Assembly (NCBI GenBank): GCA_009746045.1
Contig: RPFO01001426.1
Span: forward strand, 50,001-87,500
Source: Mesostigma viride
Lineage: Eukaryota; Streptophyta; Mesostigmatophyceae; Mesostigmatales; Mesostigmataceae
Reading direction: 5' to 3'
DNA: 37,500 bases
Shown: piece by piece, positions 18,584 through 29,710 of the stretch
Layout of the letters: each line of letters begins with the position of its first letter
How positions within the stretch are numbered: position 1 is the first letter of the stretch
Notes under the pieces: model-generated
Databases searched by the model: none
Seen by the model: the letters and a program-made list of their open reading frames with translations, nothing else
Told to the model about the DNA's origin: nothing
Program-made: the position numbers and the translations under genes

Positions 18584-21545
18584 GTGTGTGTGTGTGTGTG
18601 CGAGTGCCAATGTGTGCATGTGTGTGTGCGTATGTGCATGTGTGTATGTGCATCCCATCCCCTGGTTGGCCTCCCGAGCCGCCCACCCCGTGGAGCCATG
18701 CATCCCATCCCTTGATTGGCCTCCCGCGCCGCCCACCCCGTGGAGCCATGCATCCCATCCAAGTCCGCATCGTACCGGCGGGCTTGCGCACAGGGCACGC
18801 GGTGGAGGACAGGAACACGTGCCGCCACACACCGGCGGGCTTGCGCACAGGGCACGCGGTGGAGGACAGGAACACGTGCCGCCACACACCGGCGGGCTTG
18901 CGCACAGGGCACGCGGTGGAGGACAGGAACACGTGCCGCCACACACCGGCGGGCTTGCGCACAGGGCACGCGGTGGAGGACAGGAACACGTCACGTCATG
19001 TCACACGTGACAGTAAGGTACCTGTGCGGGACGATGCTTCCCGTGCCGCTGCTGCGTCATCCCCCCCCTCACCTGCAACTACTTGGCCATCTCCCCAACT
19101 CCCCAACTCGCCTGCAGCTGCTTGGTCGGCCTGTCCCTCACCATCCCCCCCGCAACAACGCACCTGCAGCTGCTTGCTCAGCCCGTCCCGCTCGGCCTGC
19201 GACCCGGCGAGCGCGCTCTTCTGGCTGGCCAGCGCGCGCACCTCCTCACGCGCACCCTGCAGCTTCTTGATCTGGCGCACCAGCTGCTTCTCCTCCGCCA
19301 GTGGCAGGCTGTGGTGCATCATGCGCGCCTCCATCGATGCGATCTGGGCAAGGGGAAGAGGGGGGAAGAGGGGGGAAGAGGGGGAAGAGGGGGGAAGAGT
19401 AAGGGGGCAGGCTGTGGTGCATCATGCGCGCCTCCATCGATGAGATCTGGGCAAGGCGAGGAGTGGGAGGGAAATTGCTTTTATAAGATTACCGTTCGTA
19501 GTATGTAGAATGCAAGGCCTCCGAGGTCGTGAAATTGCTTTTATAAGATTACCGTTCGTAGTATGTAGAATGCATGGCAACCGAGGTCGTGTAGTTGTTT
19601 ATAAGATTACCGTTCGTAGTATGTAGAATGCATGGCAACCGAGGTCGTGTAGTTGTTTATAAGATTACCGTTCGTAGTATGTGGAATGCATGGCAATCGA
19701 GGTCGTGTAGTTGTTTATAAGATTACCGTTCGTAGTATGTAGAATGCATGGCAACCGAGGTCGTGTAGTTGTTTATAAGATTACCGTTCGTAGTATGTAG
19801 AATGCATGGCAACCGAGGTCATGTAGGTTGTATGCCTAGTCGGTGGCGGTAACGCACGTGACCAAGTTCGGAAAAAGTGATTACGGCCATGGCGCAAGCA
19901 ACCCTGCCACTAGACTACGGCTTCGCAAGGCAACCCCCATGGGGTTGGATTAGGAAAATGTTGGACGATAGATAGACACCCTTCCGCGTCCATCTCATCG
20001 AGGACTTGTGCTCACATGATGCAGTCTACGTGTAAACTAATGCCCACCAAGGTAAACAAACGGCAGCTTTTTTTAAAAAGAATTAGTACAGTTCTAGGCC
20101 TGGGATTTTCATGTAGCTGTAGCTTAGGTTGGGAGTAATCACATGAAGTGTTGGTATAAGTAGATCGTATGGACAGCTAGAGTTCAAGGGTTGGGGATTA
20201 GCATCCTGGTAGGTTCAAATAAAAGGATCGAGTGAATACATGGATATTCTATTGCAATCATATAAACATAACACCGACAAAGGGAGACACGAATAGATAT
20301 CCTATTATACAATGGCACTTGAGGGGCGACGAGAAGATACAGCTGGCCGTGGCTTCGCCGCGTCACCAACTGGTGGCATACCACCGTATTGCAACATGGT
20401 GGCGTTGGGGCATCTGGTTGTGAACTAAGCTACACAATGGTGATGATGGCGTCCCATTTCTCACATGTGAAACACATAGGTGGCGGTGTGGAATGCGCAT
20501 GGGAGGGAGCACTGGAGAAAAACATACCGATGTCGTTTGACCCTACAGATCACAAACGCAAATTAAATGGACATGGGGCCAAGCGGGCAGGAAATGCCTC
20601 ATCGAACATGTTGCCTTCAGCCAGCACACGTTCTTGCAACTGAAGGGGAGCATAGCAGGCTTGACGCAGGGGCATCCCTACAAACGCAGGGACATGTCTG
20701 CAGGCGAGCAAAACCAGGATGCATGCACTACAACGCCAACATCACTCCCCTAGCCTGTCAGCATGTGAGTGGATCCCATTAATAACAATGCCAGCTCACC
20801 AGCGCGTCCAGCTCCTCCTCGTTGGAGACCTCCAACTCCCGGCTTTTTGTGCGAACATCCCTATTATAGTCCGTCAGCTCCTTGAGCTGTTTTCGGATCG
20901 GCTCCATCTGCTCCTGTTTAGCCTTAACCTCTGCCCTCACTTTCCGTAAGCGTTCCCGGGCGTTGTCAAGGCTCGCTGCGATTTCGCTCCTTGTTACCTG
21001 CATAGAGGACATTGCCAAGCAAAACCACATCAATCCCGAGTACCCGTGCCAATAATGCAAGCACAGCGCGAGCGGCCAACATGTTGACATTTGTTCTGCC
21101 GAAATGTTAAAGCTCATACCTCTTTCATTGTAAGGGCAACATTGTGGAACTGCTGTTGCTCCCGAAGGCTTGCCCTCTTCGCCTCAATCTTCTGGATCTC
21201 TGCCGTGAGCGCCGTGGTCGCTGGACGAGGTATTCTCACCATATAGAAGGATCGAGTCTTCACAGCAGGGGCTGACGATGCCGGTGCTTCTCCAGCAGAC
21301 CCCGTTTCAGCTCCCTCGTCCATATCAGAGCCGACTGCCGCGGGAGGAGCAGCCGCGACAGGGGAAGCATTTTCATTGGTTTCAGCCTTTGTCACAGTCG
21401 CCTGCCTTGCAGTCCGCTTCCCTCCACCTGTTTTCCGTTGTGGCAAAGCCCCTGCAACTGCGTCCGCGGTTCCCGAGTTTTCGGGAGACTGAGTCGCCTT
21501 CTGTGCACTAGCATCTTCAGCTTTGGTCATGTCGACTCCAGGCAT
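14582..21545 (-). CDS. Proton pump interactor (PPI)-like coiled-coil protein, 7 exons, 788 aa
   Basis: Exons (minus): 21545-21120, 20997-20800, 19343-19164, 18475-18281, 16958-16860, 16172-15303 and 14980-14582. All have GT donors and AG acceptors, and all six introns are phase 0. Residues 1-95 are Ala/Thr/Ser-rich; FYMVRIPRP lies at 100-108. A long coiled coil follows: SNEEELDAL joined to IASMEARMMHHSLPLAEEKQ and QIKKLQGAREEV, then LFYANRREIKKLVQLAESRQ. These blocks follow plant PROTON PUMP INTERACTOR proteins in order (SSEEELNSL-IYSYQYRIQHESIPL; EIRLLEGTRDKV; YYQNR). Residues 367-656 add a Lys/Glu/Ala-rich region with a long Ala run. The C-terminus ends in one hydrophobic segment (MYFGIVVALLAVVAVLVLV), a tail anchor as in PPI1. 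In plants PPI1 binds the plasma-membrane H+-ATPase regulatory domain; that role is only inferred here. The exon 2-3 join matches the plant protein without a gap, supporting the model. It is longer than the roughly 610-residue plant PPI1, mainly through exon 6. Confidence 0.85.
14982..15014. repeat. G-rich tract beside the exon 7 acceptor
   Basis: Runs of 9-13 Gs in the plus strand make the polypyrimidine tract of the last PPI-like intron on the transcript strand, ending CCCCCCCCAG|CAC. This is a likely site of sequencing slippage. Confidence 0.7.
16361..16422. repeat. Two copies of a palindrome in PPI-like intron 5
   Basis: TCACAAATATC-ATGC-GATATTTGTGA (16361-16386) is a perfect 11-bp stem with a 4-nt loop. 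A second copy at 16397-16422 has one mismatch. It lies in the intron between exons 5 and 6. Confidence 0.7.
17345..17735. repeat. 8-bp GGACCAGT array in PPI-like intron 4
   Basis: About 48 tandem units of GGACCAGT with GGACCAGC, GGACTAGT and GGGCTAGT variants in higher-order groupings. It keeps several frames open (DQWTSGPV repeats), which are not genes. Confidence 0.95.
18549..18655. repeat. (TG)n microsatellite and degenerate continuation
   Basis: TG runs with occasional CG and CA interruptions, in the intron between exons 3 and 4 of the PPI-like gene. Confidence 0.9.
18655..18992. repeat. 52-bp doublet and 57-bp minisatellite in PPI-like intron 3
   Basis: Two copies of a roughly 53-bp unit (CATCCCATCCC(C)TGGTTGGCC..., about 18655-18760) are followed by almost four identical 57-bp units starting at 18774, 18831, 18888 and 18945 (ACCGGCGGGCTTGCGCACAG...). 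Confidence 0.9.
19303..19456. repeat. Duplicated 51-bp exon 3 border of the PPI-like gene
   Basis: 19303-19353 spans the acceptor (CTTGCCCAG) and the first 41 bp of exon 3. It is copied at 19406-19456 with one mismatch inside the upstream intron. The copies are separated by GGGGGAAGAG purine repeats. The distal copy runs into a Pro/Tyr frame and a stop, so it looks like a decoy acceptor. Confidence 0.85.
19469..19826. repeat. 58-60-bp minisatellite, 6 copies, PPI-like intron 2
   Basis: Units contain TTATAAGATTACCGTTCGTA, then GTATGTAGAATGCATGGCAA and CCGAGGTC. The first two units are 60 bp and begin GAAATTGC; later ones are 58 bp and begin GTGTAGTT. Confidence 0.95.
19985..20045 (+). mobile_element. 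Relic of the CACGTGA-type LINE 3' end
   Basis: CATCGAGGACTTGTGCTCAC then ATGATGCAGTCTACGTGTAA resembles the terminal module at 7412-7450 but with a degraded hairpin and no TTAA tail. It lies in PPI-like intron 2. The rest of that intron (20046-20799) shows no further recognisable element. Confidence 0.5.
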
Positions 21546-24173
21546 CTTCGCCTCCTGTCAAGCAACGATTTGTCGATGTCTAGGCTGTCATCCAAATGTT
21601 ATTAACGAGTAACTGAAGAAATGCGCAGGACAAGGCTAAGATGCATTTACTGCTTTGATGACGCCATGCCTGCCTCGGAAGTGACTTATAAAAATGCGTG
21701 CCAACATTAGCTACCTAGCACTCTGAGCAGGCCAGAGCTCAAGGCAAGATACATGTGACACCAGGCAGCTATGGGGGCGAGTGTAGGCTGGGATGCGCTG
21801 GCCGGAAGCACCTTTGCGCAACGATTGAGCGGGAAAGGTGCTGGGGCGCGTGTCATATGCTCAAGACGAGATAGTACCTCAGGCACGTCCCTGGAATCCA
21901 AGCACGAGGCTTCTCTGTACACCACACAGGGCCGTTGGAGATTTTTGCGTCGTTTGCTGACATCGCCTGCAGGATATTCATCCTCCTGAACGGCCTTGAA
22001 TTGCCCTGGCACGGTGCTAGTTAGTTATTTGTATCCCAGGCCGCACATGGGCAGCAGAGTTGCTGATTCCGATTGGCACGGTTGAGTTGATTCCGTAGCG
22101 AAACGTTTGCGGGGTATGAAAGCACCAAATGGCCTGTTGGGGGTAGCTCAGGGTGTGCCTAGTAGCTGTTGGCTCGCGCCACAAATATTGATACAGTACT
22201 GTACTGGTCCGCGCTGGCAGGTCAGCTGTTGGGTGCAGCGACGTATATGATGTACGTATCAGGAACGCATGAGTTGGGTACTACATCTATAGCAAGAGAT
22301 CACGAGGACCCCTGAAAAAGAACGGAAAATTACGAAAAACGTACGGAGATCCGCCACAGGATGCCCGATGGTTTTTAATATAGTTGGATAGGAGGTGCGT
22401 TGATCCCATATGTAGATGGTTGACGCGCATTCACGCGCACGTTAGTAAATAATTGGATAAAATGCAAGTGCAACCTGAGTGCAACGATATCTTATTACTG
22501 TAGCACTTCGCACATAAGGAGCTGCAAACAAAACTACCGAGGCACCGGAGCTGCAAACAAAACCGAGGCACCGCAGGCGGCCCCTTAGCGGAAACGGAAG
22601 CTCGTCTAGAAAGTTTCTGGCTCGAGCAATGGGGAAATTGGTGTATTTATGAGAATTACTGGTAGGCACCTTCAGATGCACCGACGGGAAATCTGCATGT
22701 GACTGCTATTCCACCCGACCGACGGGCAGAGCACCGTCCAGGGCGGCGTCCCCCCCCCCCCCCCCTATTGCTACGGCCATAAAGGCTGTTAAGTTTATCG
22801 TTTGTCGAAAAGGGAACCGTCCCCCCCTGACCAGGACGTGAGTATTTTATTCCTGCAATATACTTTGATGCTCACTGTTGTTTCAATTATTGTTCTAGCA
22901 ATAGGTTTTATTGAACTGGTCATGCTAGTGCGGAGTGGGAGAAAGAACGCTTCAGCGCATATTAGCAGGCATTTTTCGCACTGGTCACCATAGCGTCAGC
23001 GGTGTCGCCGCATGTATAATAGGCGTCAGGAGCGACGTGGCAGGCGGGGGAGGCAGTTGGGCAGGAAAGCAGGAGGCAGAGGTGCCGCTGTGCCACCATC
23101 ATGTGCCGAAACGCATGACCTGCTGGATATACCCATGCAATTCAAAAGTTTCAAAGCCGGTTGCCTTTGAAGCTCTCACCATGCATGCTGCTCGCGGCGT
23201 GTCAGCTTTTCTTAGAAGTGATGCAAGCCAGCTTTGGCCGTGCTCAGGTCTCATGCCGCAAATCTGAAGGGCGACTCAACGCCCGAAGAATTCCACCGTT
23301 ATAGCATGCTCTGGGGTATACTGTATAGGGCAGCGAGGCAGGGCCGTGCGCAAGTGATGTTCCTAACAGCGATTCCTGCCGTGTGTTTGATCAATGCCAG
23401 TCGAGCTATCTAAACAGCGCTGTCAAACGCAAGTCGCTGCCTTGTATAGCCCGATCCCCCCTCGCCCCTGGCTGCGAGCACCTCCAAAAAGTCCACCCAC
23501 CCCGTGTCACCTGGCCCATCGCCTCCCACGTCCACCCACCCCGTGTCGTCTGACCCATCGCCTCCCTCGTCCACCCAACCCGTGTCGCCTGGCCCATCAC
23601 CTCCCACGTCCACCCACCCCGTGTCGTCTGACCCATCGCCTCCCACGTCCACCCACCCCGTGTCGTCTGACCCATCGCCTCCCACGTCCACCCACCCCGT
23701 GTCGTCTGGCCCACCCGTGGCTCATGCTATCCATGCGCCTGATTGTTGACCTGCCTCGTTGGATGCATGGGTTGGTCAATCTGTGTAAATAAGTTAACCC
23801 GCCCGGGTCAGGTTAAATAATTAAATTCACCCGCCTGAGTTTACACTTTCCTTAATGGTTATTCTGGCCGGGTTTGATAATTGCCACACCCCCCCCCAGG
23901 TTGCCTGCTCGACACGCGACCCTTGCGCCTGCCGGGATGCTGGCACACGCGACCATGACGGCCCCCGCACACACCGGCAGGGTGGTGACCACTGCCCGAA
24001 CCGGCGTTAATAGGGCCAACAATAGGACCAATAGCAGCACCAAGGCACCACACCCCTTGAGAGGGTTGGCCCCCGCACATACCGGCAGCATGCCCCACAA
24101 GATCCTGCGCGGCGTGGGTCGCACCTGCGCCAGCGACGGTTCCCTACCGGCAGCAAGCCCCCTCCCCCACAAC
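21546..24173. other. Divergent intergenic region between the PPI-like and CCB2 genes
   Basis: This must hold both promoters and 5'UTRs. I saw no convincing TATA box. It contains a 27-bp doublet around GAGCTGCAAACAAAAC (22519-22572), a 16-C run (22750-22765) and the 39-bp minisatellite at 23491-23715. A 63-codon frame at 22802-22993 contains a hydrophobic stretch but no family features. Some in-frame ATGs for CCB2 lie upstream of the chosen start (23937, 23955, 24090). Confidence 0.5.
23491..23715. repeat. 39-bp minisatellite, about 6 copies
   Basis: Units of GTCCACCCACCCCGTGTC plus (GTCTGA/ACCTGG)CCCATCGCCTCCCAC. The plus-frame read THPVSSDPSPPTS is a by-product of the 3n period. Confidence 0.95.
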
Positions 24174-27100
24174 ATGAAACGCACGCGCCTGCCCCGTAAA
24201 GGGCCAGCCGCTGTGCTGCCCTTGCCTGCCCTGGGCCGGTACAGCAAGTACGGGTGCGCCTTTCCATCCACGGTGCAGGCCCAGCAGTGCACGCGGCGCG
24301 CTGCAGTGGCCGCGCGGGCGTCTGCGGGCAAGGGCGATGGTGGTCGGCAGATGGAAGATGACAGCGTGGACTTCACCACCTTCCGCTTCACGCTCGGTGC
24401 GTGTGGTGCCTTGTGGTGGAGCTTGTGATCGCACTCTGTCACAGTTTGTGCTCCTGCCGGTGCATGTGCTTGGTTTGGTGTTTTGTCACTGCAGCAACTG
24501 TGAGGGCTCACTTGGGTCCGCTATCACCGGGGCCACTACCCATGCCTTTCGCCGTAAATGCCTCGGTTCACGCCCCGTTGAGTGGTAGCCCCCCTGTTTC
24601 GCTTGCTCCCCTCCATAGTACCTCAGCACGCTCTGCCCTTCTCACGCCCCTACACCCATGTGCCCACACACGCATGCGCCCCTACACCTGTGTGCCCATG
24701 TCACCGTGCACTCATAAGCCCAAGGAAGGCCAAACCAATCATGAACCCAAGGAAGGCCGCACCAATCATCAGCCCAAGGAAGGCCAAACCAAGATTTGTG
24801 CTCGCACGGCCCTAGGCACCTGGCCACGCCACTGTGTCGACAGCCATGCCACCTGCCAACGGTTCTGATCATGGAGGCCGTCATGATCCCCAGCTACCGC
24901 GTTGTGCGCCTTCCCACCCCTGTGTGGCACGCCCACTACCTGCCACGCACCCCCCACCAGCCCTAGGCAGGGCCCACTACCCACGATTCACTGCATGTGG
25001 TCGCACAAACATCATCAACCGACGGCGCTCCATACTCGTCCTGCCCAGCCGCCTCACTTCAATGCCTCAAAACATTACTCCATGTGCTGCTTCCACCCGG
25101 CACTTCATGTGCTGCTTCCACCCGGCACTTCATGTGCTGCTTCCACGCGGCAGGCATCTCGGGGCTGGAGGACCGCCTTGTCCCGCGCGTGGTCGGGTCC
25201 ATCGCGCTCGCCTTGCTGGCGGTCAACCACGCGACCAGCGCGGGGGGGGGCATCCCCGGCGTGCAGGCGGTGGGTATTTTTATCAGCTAGGGCGTGCAGG
25301 TGTTATGTGCTCCCAGTGTTGCTGTCACGATGGGGTGTGCGCGTGGGCTACATGCAGGGTATGTTCCTGGGTGATAATATATAGACCGGTACCTCGCTAT
25401 AAGTGATTTGGTATGTTCCTTGGTGATAATATATAGACCGGTACCTCGCTATAAGTGATTTGGTATGTTCCTTGGTGATAATATATAGACCGGTACCTCG
25501 CTATAAGTGATTTGGTATGTTCCTTGGTGATAATATATAGACCGGTACCTCGCTATAAGTGATTTGGTATGTTCCTTGGTGATAATATATAGACCGGTAC
25601 CTCGCTATAAGTGATTTGGTATGTTCCTTGGTGATAATATATAGACCGGTACCTCGCTATAAGTGATTTGGTATGTTCCTGGGTGATAATATATAGACCG
25701 GTACCTCGCTATAAGTGATTTGGTATGTTCCTTGGTGATAATATATAGACCGGTACCTCACTATAAGTGATTTGTTGAAGCTTGGATGAAGGACCTGTTT
25801 TTATCTGGGCACTTCTCCTCCCGCCTTCGCTCGCCAAGCCTCTGGACCCACCCTACCAATCCTGATGCCTCCCGCCCTCCATGAATTCATTTGACCTCTT
25901 TCTACCTGCCCCCTTCACCGTGCGGATCCTTCTGCCTCCCCTTGACTTCCCCCCGTCGCAGCGTGCGGAGCTCATCGGCGTGTTCCTCTCGTTCTGCTGC
26001 ATCATTGCGCCCTACGTGAGCCTGCGGCTTAAGGTGTGGGCCTCACTTGTGCTTGCGTTGGAAGGGCATGCAGGCCACAGCACATCGCCTGTGACGGTGT
26101 CCTTCCTGGGACCCGCACAGTGTTCACATTCCCCCGACACTCTCCAGCTTGCGGTGAGGCACAAGGAGCTGACAATACTACCCAGGAAGGGAACAGAGTC
26201 CCAAGTTGACCAATTGGATGAGTTAGGACTCTGCCTGCCTGCCTGCCTGCCTGATTGATTGATTGGATGCATCGCACACGAAAACTTGCTGGCGGTTCCT
26301 AATCCTTCTGTGGACCATTCCTCTCCCTTGTACGATGCTTCCCTTTCGTCTGTTCATTTCCCTTCCCCTTTCGCCTGCTCCTGTCCCTTATTCCTCTCAC
26401 CTGCCGTTTGTTCCTCTCCCTTGTCCTTCTCACCTGTAGTTTGCACGCGTTCCTTTCCCTGGCTCATTTTGCACGGTTTCAGGACAACACGCGCGAGGGC
26501 CGCCAGCAGCGTACCGTGGGCGCCGGCGGCGATGCATCCTCGGCCGACGTTTTCTGCCTGTCGGACACCCTCCCAGGGGGCCAGCGTGTGCTGACTGAGC
26601 TGGCGTGGTCCGCGTACGCGCTGCTGCGAAAGTGCAACTGCTCCACCGTGGTGGGTGGCCGCACACCTGCTGGCATGGCACGGCGATGAGGTGATGAGCG
26701 AGCATGGCCGGTATCAAGTATAGCATGGCCGGTATCAAGTATAGCATGGCCGGTATCAAGTATAGCATGGCCGGTATCAAGTATAGCATGGCCGGTATCA
26801 AGTATAGCATGGCCGATATCAAGTATAGCATGGCCGGTATGCTGGCACGGCGAAGCCACAGCTGCTGCAAGGGGGCATGCCGGTGGCAGGTCGCTGGCGG
26901 GTGTGGGCTGGCAGAGGATAGTGTGGTGTGGGGTGGTCGTATGGGCTGGGGGCTGGGGGCTGGGGGCTGGGCTGGGCTGGGCTGGGCTGGGCTGGGCTGG
27001 GCTGGGCTGCGCTGGGCTGGGCTGGGCTGGGCTGGGCTGGGCTGGGCTGGGCTGGGCTGGGCTGGGCTGGGCTGGGCTGGGCTGGGCTGGGCTGGGCTGG

Positions 27101-29218
27101 GCTGGGCTGGGCTGGGCTGGGCTGGGCTGGGCTGGGCTGGGCTGGGCTGGGCTGCCGCAGCTTGTGCCATGATTAGGCATGCCATTAGCCCATGTGCGGC
27201 ATCACACTGCCAAAGGGATTGCTTGAGACCCGCTGGGCTAGTGGAGGGAGAGCTCTATTGGGTGAAAGCCGTGTGTAGTTGGGCCGCAACTTGCAGCAGC
27301 GTGAATGCCTGGGAAAATTTAGCGCGCTCTCTGCAGCATGCGCTGGAGGGCACACACGGGAGGTGGTTGTTCACGAGACCATGTGGTGGTTGTGGCAACT
27401 GGACCTGGCTGTCTCGTTAGAGTTTAGACACGGCTCTCTCCTCTAAAAGTAGGATTCCAGGGTTGCAAATAAAGCATTTAAAAAACTGGCTGGACCGCAG
27501 CTCCATGGCACGGACTCAGCTGGATCCGTCTGTAAACCCGTCTGCGTGCCCGCAGGTGGTGTGGTGGCAGGACTCACTCGTGTGCGCGCGAGGCACCGCC
27601 AGCAAGTCAGCGCTGCAACGCACCGGCCAGAAGGACGATAAGGCCAGGGACCTGGCATCGCTGGAGGCGTCCCTGCGTATGGCTGTCCAGGGTTCCCCTG
27701 TGCTGAGTGGGGTGGCCGCGTCAGGCAACGCGGCGTGGCTTGCTGATCGAGGGGCGCTCGAGGCTGCAGGTATGGCTGCCAGCTGCCTTCCCAGTAGTTG
27801 CACTGAACTTATATTTGTTAGCTTTCCAGAACTATGATGCAGCCTCCCTTTACTCCCAGACAAGTCTCTTGTTAAATAACTTTACAAATACGTGTCCTGC
27901 AGCTCTCTCAAATCGGCTTTCTCGCAGATGCTTAAACAAAAACAGTTATACTAGTAGTGCAATGATTGAGTATAAGGATATCAATACTTATACTAGTAGT
28001 ACAGTGATTAATGATACTGATTGGATGGTTTGTGCCAAGTTAAGCCTTGTGAAAGGCTTAATATCTGTGCCTTTGGTTGTCTTTGGTGCATCGCGTGCAG
28101 TTTGCTAGGGGGAGCTCAGAGTGAGGTGGATGTCCATGGATCCTCACGGGTCAGCATGGGGTTCCCCAACAGTCGTGAGGTGGATGTCCATGGATCCTCA
28201 CGGGTCAGCATGGGGTTCCCCAACAGTCGTGAGGTGGATGTCCATGGATCCTCACGGGTCAGCATGGGGTTCCCCAACAGTCGTGAGGTGGATGTCCATG
28301 GATCCTCACGGGTCAGCATGGGGTTCCCCAACAGTCGTGAGGTGGATGTCCATGGATCCTCACGGGTCAGCATGGGGTTCCCCAACAGTCGTGAGGTGGA
28401 TGTCCATGGATCCTCACGGGTCAGCATGGGGTTCCCCAACAGTCGTGAGGTGGATGTCCATGGATCCTCACGGGTCAGCATGGGGTTCCCCAACAGTCGT
28501 GAGGTGGATGTCCATGGATCCTCACGGGTCAGCATGGGGTTCCCCAACAGTCGTGAGGTGGATGTCCATGGATCCTCACGGGTCAGCATGGGGTTCCCCA
28601 ACAGTCGTGAGGTGGATGTCCATGGATCCTCACGGGTCAGCATGGGGTTCCCCAACAGTCGTGAGGTGGATGTCCATGGATCCTCACGGGTCAGCATGGG
28701 GTTCCCCAACAGTCGTGAGGTGGATGTCCATGGATCCTCACGGGTCAGCATGGGGTTCCCCAACAGTCGTGAGGTGGATGTCCATGGATCCTCACGGGTC
28801 AGCATGGGGTTCCCCAACAGTATCCGAAGGTTCGGATTGTTCTCAGATCTTTCAGTGACTCCGGCCCCTGCTCCATCTTGCTTGTGTTTGGCTTGTACAC
28901 TCCCACCATCTTTTGAGCTGTTTTTTCAAATAATGGACTAGCTGACTAGACAGCCCATGATGCCTGTGTACGGGTGTGGTTGTGTTCTCATCAAATCCAC
29001 GTAAACCTGTACTGTGCCACACAGGTGCCGGCAAGTGGTCCTTTTTGCCCTCAACGGCACGGTGCGCTCTGGTGCTGCCATTGCAAGGGGAGAAGGATGG
29101 CAAGCGCCAAGACGCACGAGGGTTTCTCATGCTAGTGGGGGAGTCTGACCGGTCACTAGGTCGCAAGCAGCGGCTGTGGGCAGTGACAATCGCTGACAAA
29201 CTTGCATCCTCGCTATGA
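24174..29218 (+). CDS. CCB2: CCB2, cofactor assembly of complex C (cytochrome b6 heme attachment), 6 exons, 328 aa
   Basis: Exons: 24174-24396, 25154-25269, 25962-26033, 26483-26650, 27556-27769 and 29025-29218 (stop TGA). Intron phases are 1,0,0,0,1 and all are GT-AG. Residues 1-57 are Arg/Ala-rich and look like a plastid transit peptide. The mature part begins [20 protein letters not shown], matching the DLSxLRFTLGIPGLDExxLPR start of CCB2. Two membrane helices follow (about 88-104 and 117-133), with [11 protein letters not shown] at the second. A stromal or lumenal domain then reads [44 protein letters not shown], and ends [11 protein letters not shown], the IADKL close of the family. In Chlamydomonas and Arabidopsis CCB2 pairs with CCB4 in the pathway that attaches heme ci to cytochrome b6 on the thylakoid. 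The start Met is uncertain (24090 is an alternative). Donor choices at 25269 and 26650 (both GTGGGT) were made from frame and family alignment. A TGTAA at 29478-29482 could be the poly(A) signal. Confidence 0.88.
24717..24795. repeat. 27-bp repeat, 3 copies, CCB2 intron 1
   Basis: GCCCAAGGAAGGCCAAACCA followed by ATCATGAA, with GCCGCACC and ATCATCAG variants. Confidence 0.85.
25080..25153 (+). repeat. 25-bp repeat ending at the CCB2 exon 2 acceptor
   Basis: CATGTGCTGCTTCCACCCGG plus CACTT occurs at 25080 and 25105. The third copy (25130) diverges at its end to CGCGGCAG, which is the actual splice acceptor at 25151-25153. Confidence 0.85.
25359..25774. repeat. 52-bp minisatellite, 8 copies, CCB2 intron 2
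   Basis: Units at 25359, 25411, 25463, 25515, 25567, 25619, 25671 and 25723 begin GTATGTTCCTTGGTGATAAT and end GTGATTTG. Only three or so single-base differences are visible. Each unit starts with a perfect donor-like GTATGT. Confidence 0.95.
26704..26841. repeat. 21-bp repeat, 6.5 copies, CCB2 intron 4
   Basis: ATGGCCGGTATCAAGTATAG+C repeated from 26704 with one variant (GCCGATATC at 26809). It reads MAGIKYS in one frame but lies in an intron. Confidence 0.95.
26943..27155. repeat. (GGGCT)n pentanucleotide array, CCB2 intron 4
   Basis: About forty units of GGGCT with a single C interruption near 27010. G-runs every 5 bp could fold as G-quadruplex in the plus strand. Confidence 0.95.
28121..28822. 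repeat. 54-bp minisatellite, 13 copies, CCB2 intron 5
   Basis: Exactly 13 units of 54 bp, each beginning GTGAGGTGGATGTCCATGGA and ending GGGGTTCCCCAACAGTC. I see no internal differences apart from the last base or two. The 54-bp period leaves long open frames on both strands (233-306 codons) that are not genes. Confidence 0.97.
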
Positions 29219-29295
29219 TTACAGTTACTTGCAGTTAGTTAGGCAAAGTTAATTAGGGGAAACAAGACTAGTTCATTAATAAATTTACTAGGCAC

Positions 29296-29400
29296 TCCCA
29301 TTCCATTCCATCCAGCAAGGGAATACGTGCTACATGATCTCCCCAAGGAGTCATGTTATAATTTAATTTTTAATTTTAATTCCATTCCACCCATTCGTTG
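29296..29400 (+). mobile_element. LINE 3' end with CTCCCC-AAGGAG hairpin and TTTAA tail
   Basis: CCATCCAGCAAGGGAATACG, then TGCTACATGATCTCCCCAAG (hairpin 29339-29350), then an AT tail to about 29385. It corresponds to 6308-6355 and to 2209-2290 (minus). It lies in the 3' flank of CCB2. Confidence 0.7.
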
Positions 29401-29710
29401 AGGATCTATGCTCACGTGATGCAGCCACATGTTGTTGGTGATGGTTTCAGTGACCCACACAAGATTTGTTAAAGCATGTAAACTCCGTCACTTGCATGGG
29501 GCGAAACCAATAAAGGAACCTTCAACCCCTATACACAATAAGGAGGGAGGGCGCCCTCAACTAGCCTGCACTAGCTTCTCTCACTTGAAATGAACTTACC
29601 GCCCAGCGTGATCGTAATACCTTCAATTAGCTCTGGCACCTTGTGGCCATGATCAGCTTGCGCCTTAGCCGACGTCTTGAGCCCACCTCACCTTAATGTA
29701 GCATAAGCTA
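29393..29710. other. Spacer with a degraded CACGTGA-type LINE 3' end
   Basis: 29396-29430 (CGTTGAGGATCTATGCTCAC, GTGATGCAGCCACATG) is a decayed copy of the terminal module at 7412-7446. The rest to 29710 shows no gene. Confidence 0.4.

Noticed and set aside
18200-19010. ORFs of 148-264 codons on both strands
   Set aside because: They are composed of the TG microsatellite and the 57-bp repeat. Only the 65-codon exon 18475-18281 inside them is supported.
22802-22993. Small membrane protein gene
   Set aside because: A 63-codon frame with a hydrophobic stretch, but no family features, and it directly follows a C-run spacer. It is equally expected by chance.
28021-28941. A 306-codon plus-strand ORF and mirrored ORFs on both strands
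   Set aside because: They are translations of a 54-bp repeat whose period is divisible by three, inside a CCB2 intron.
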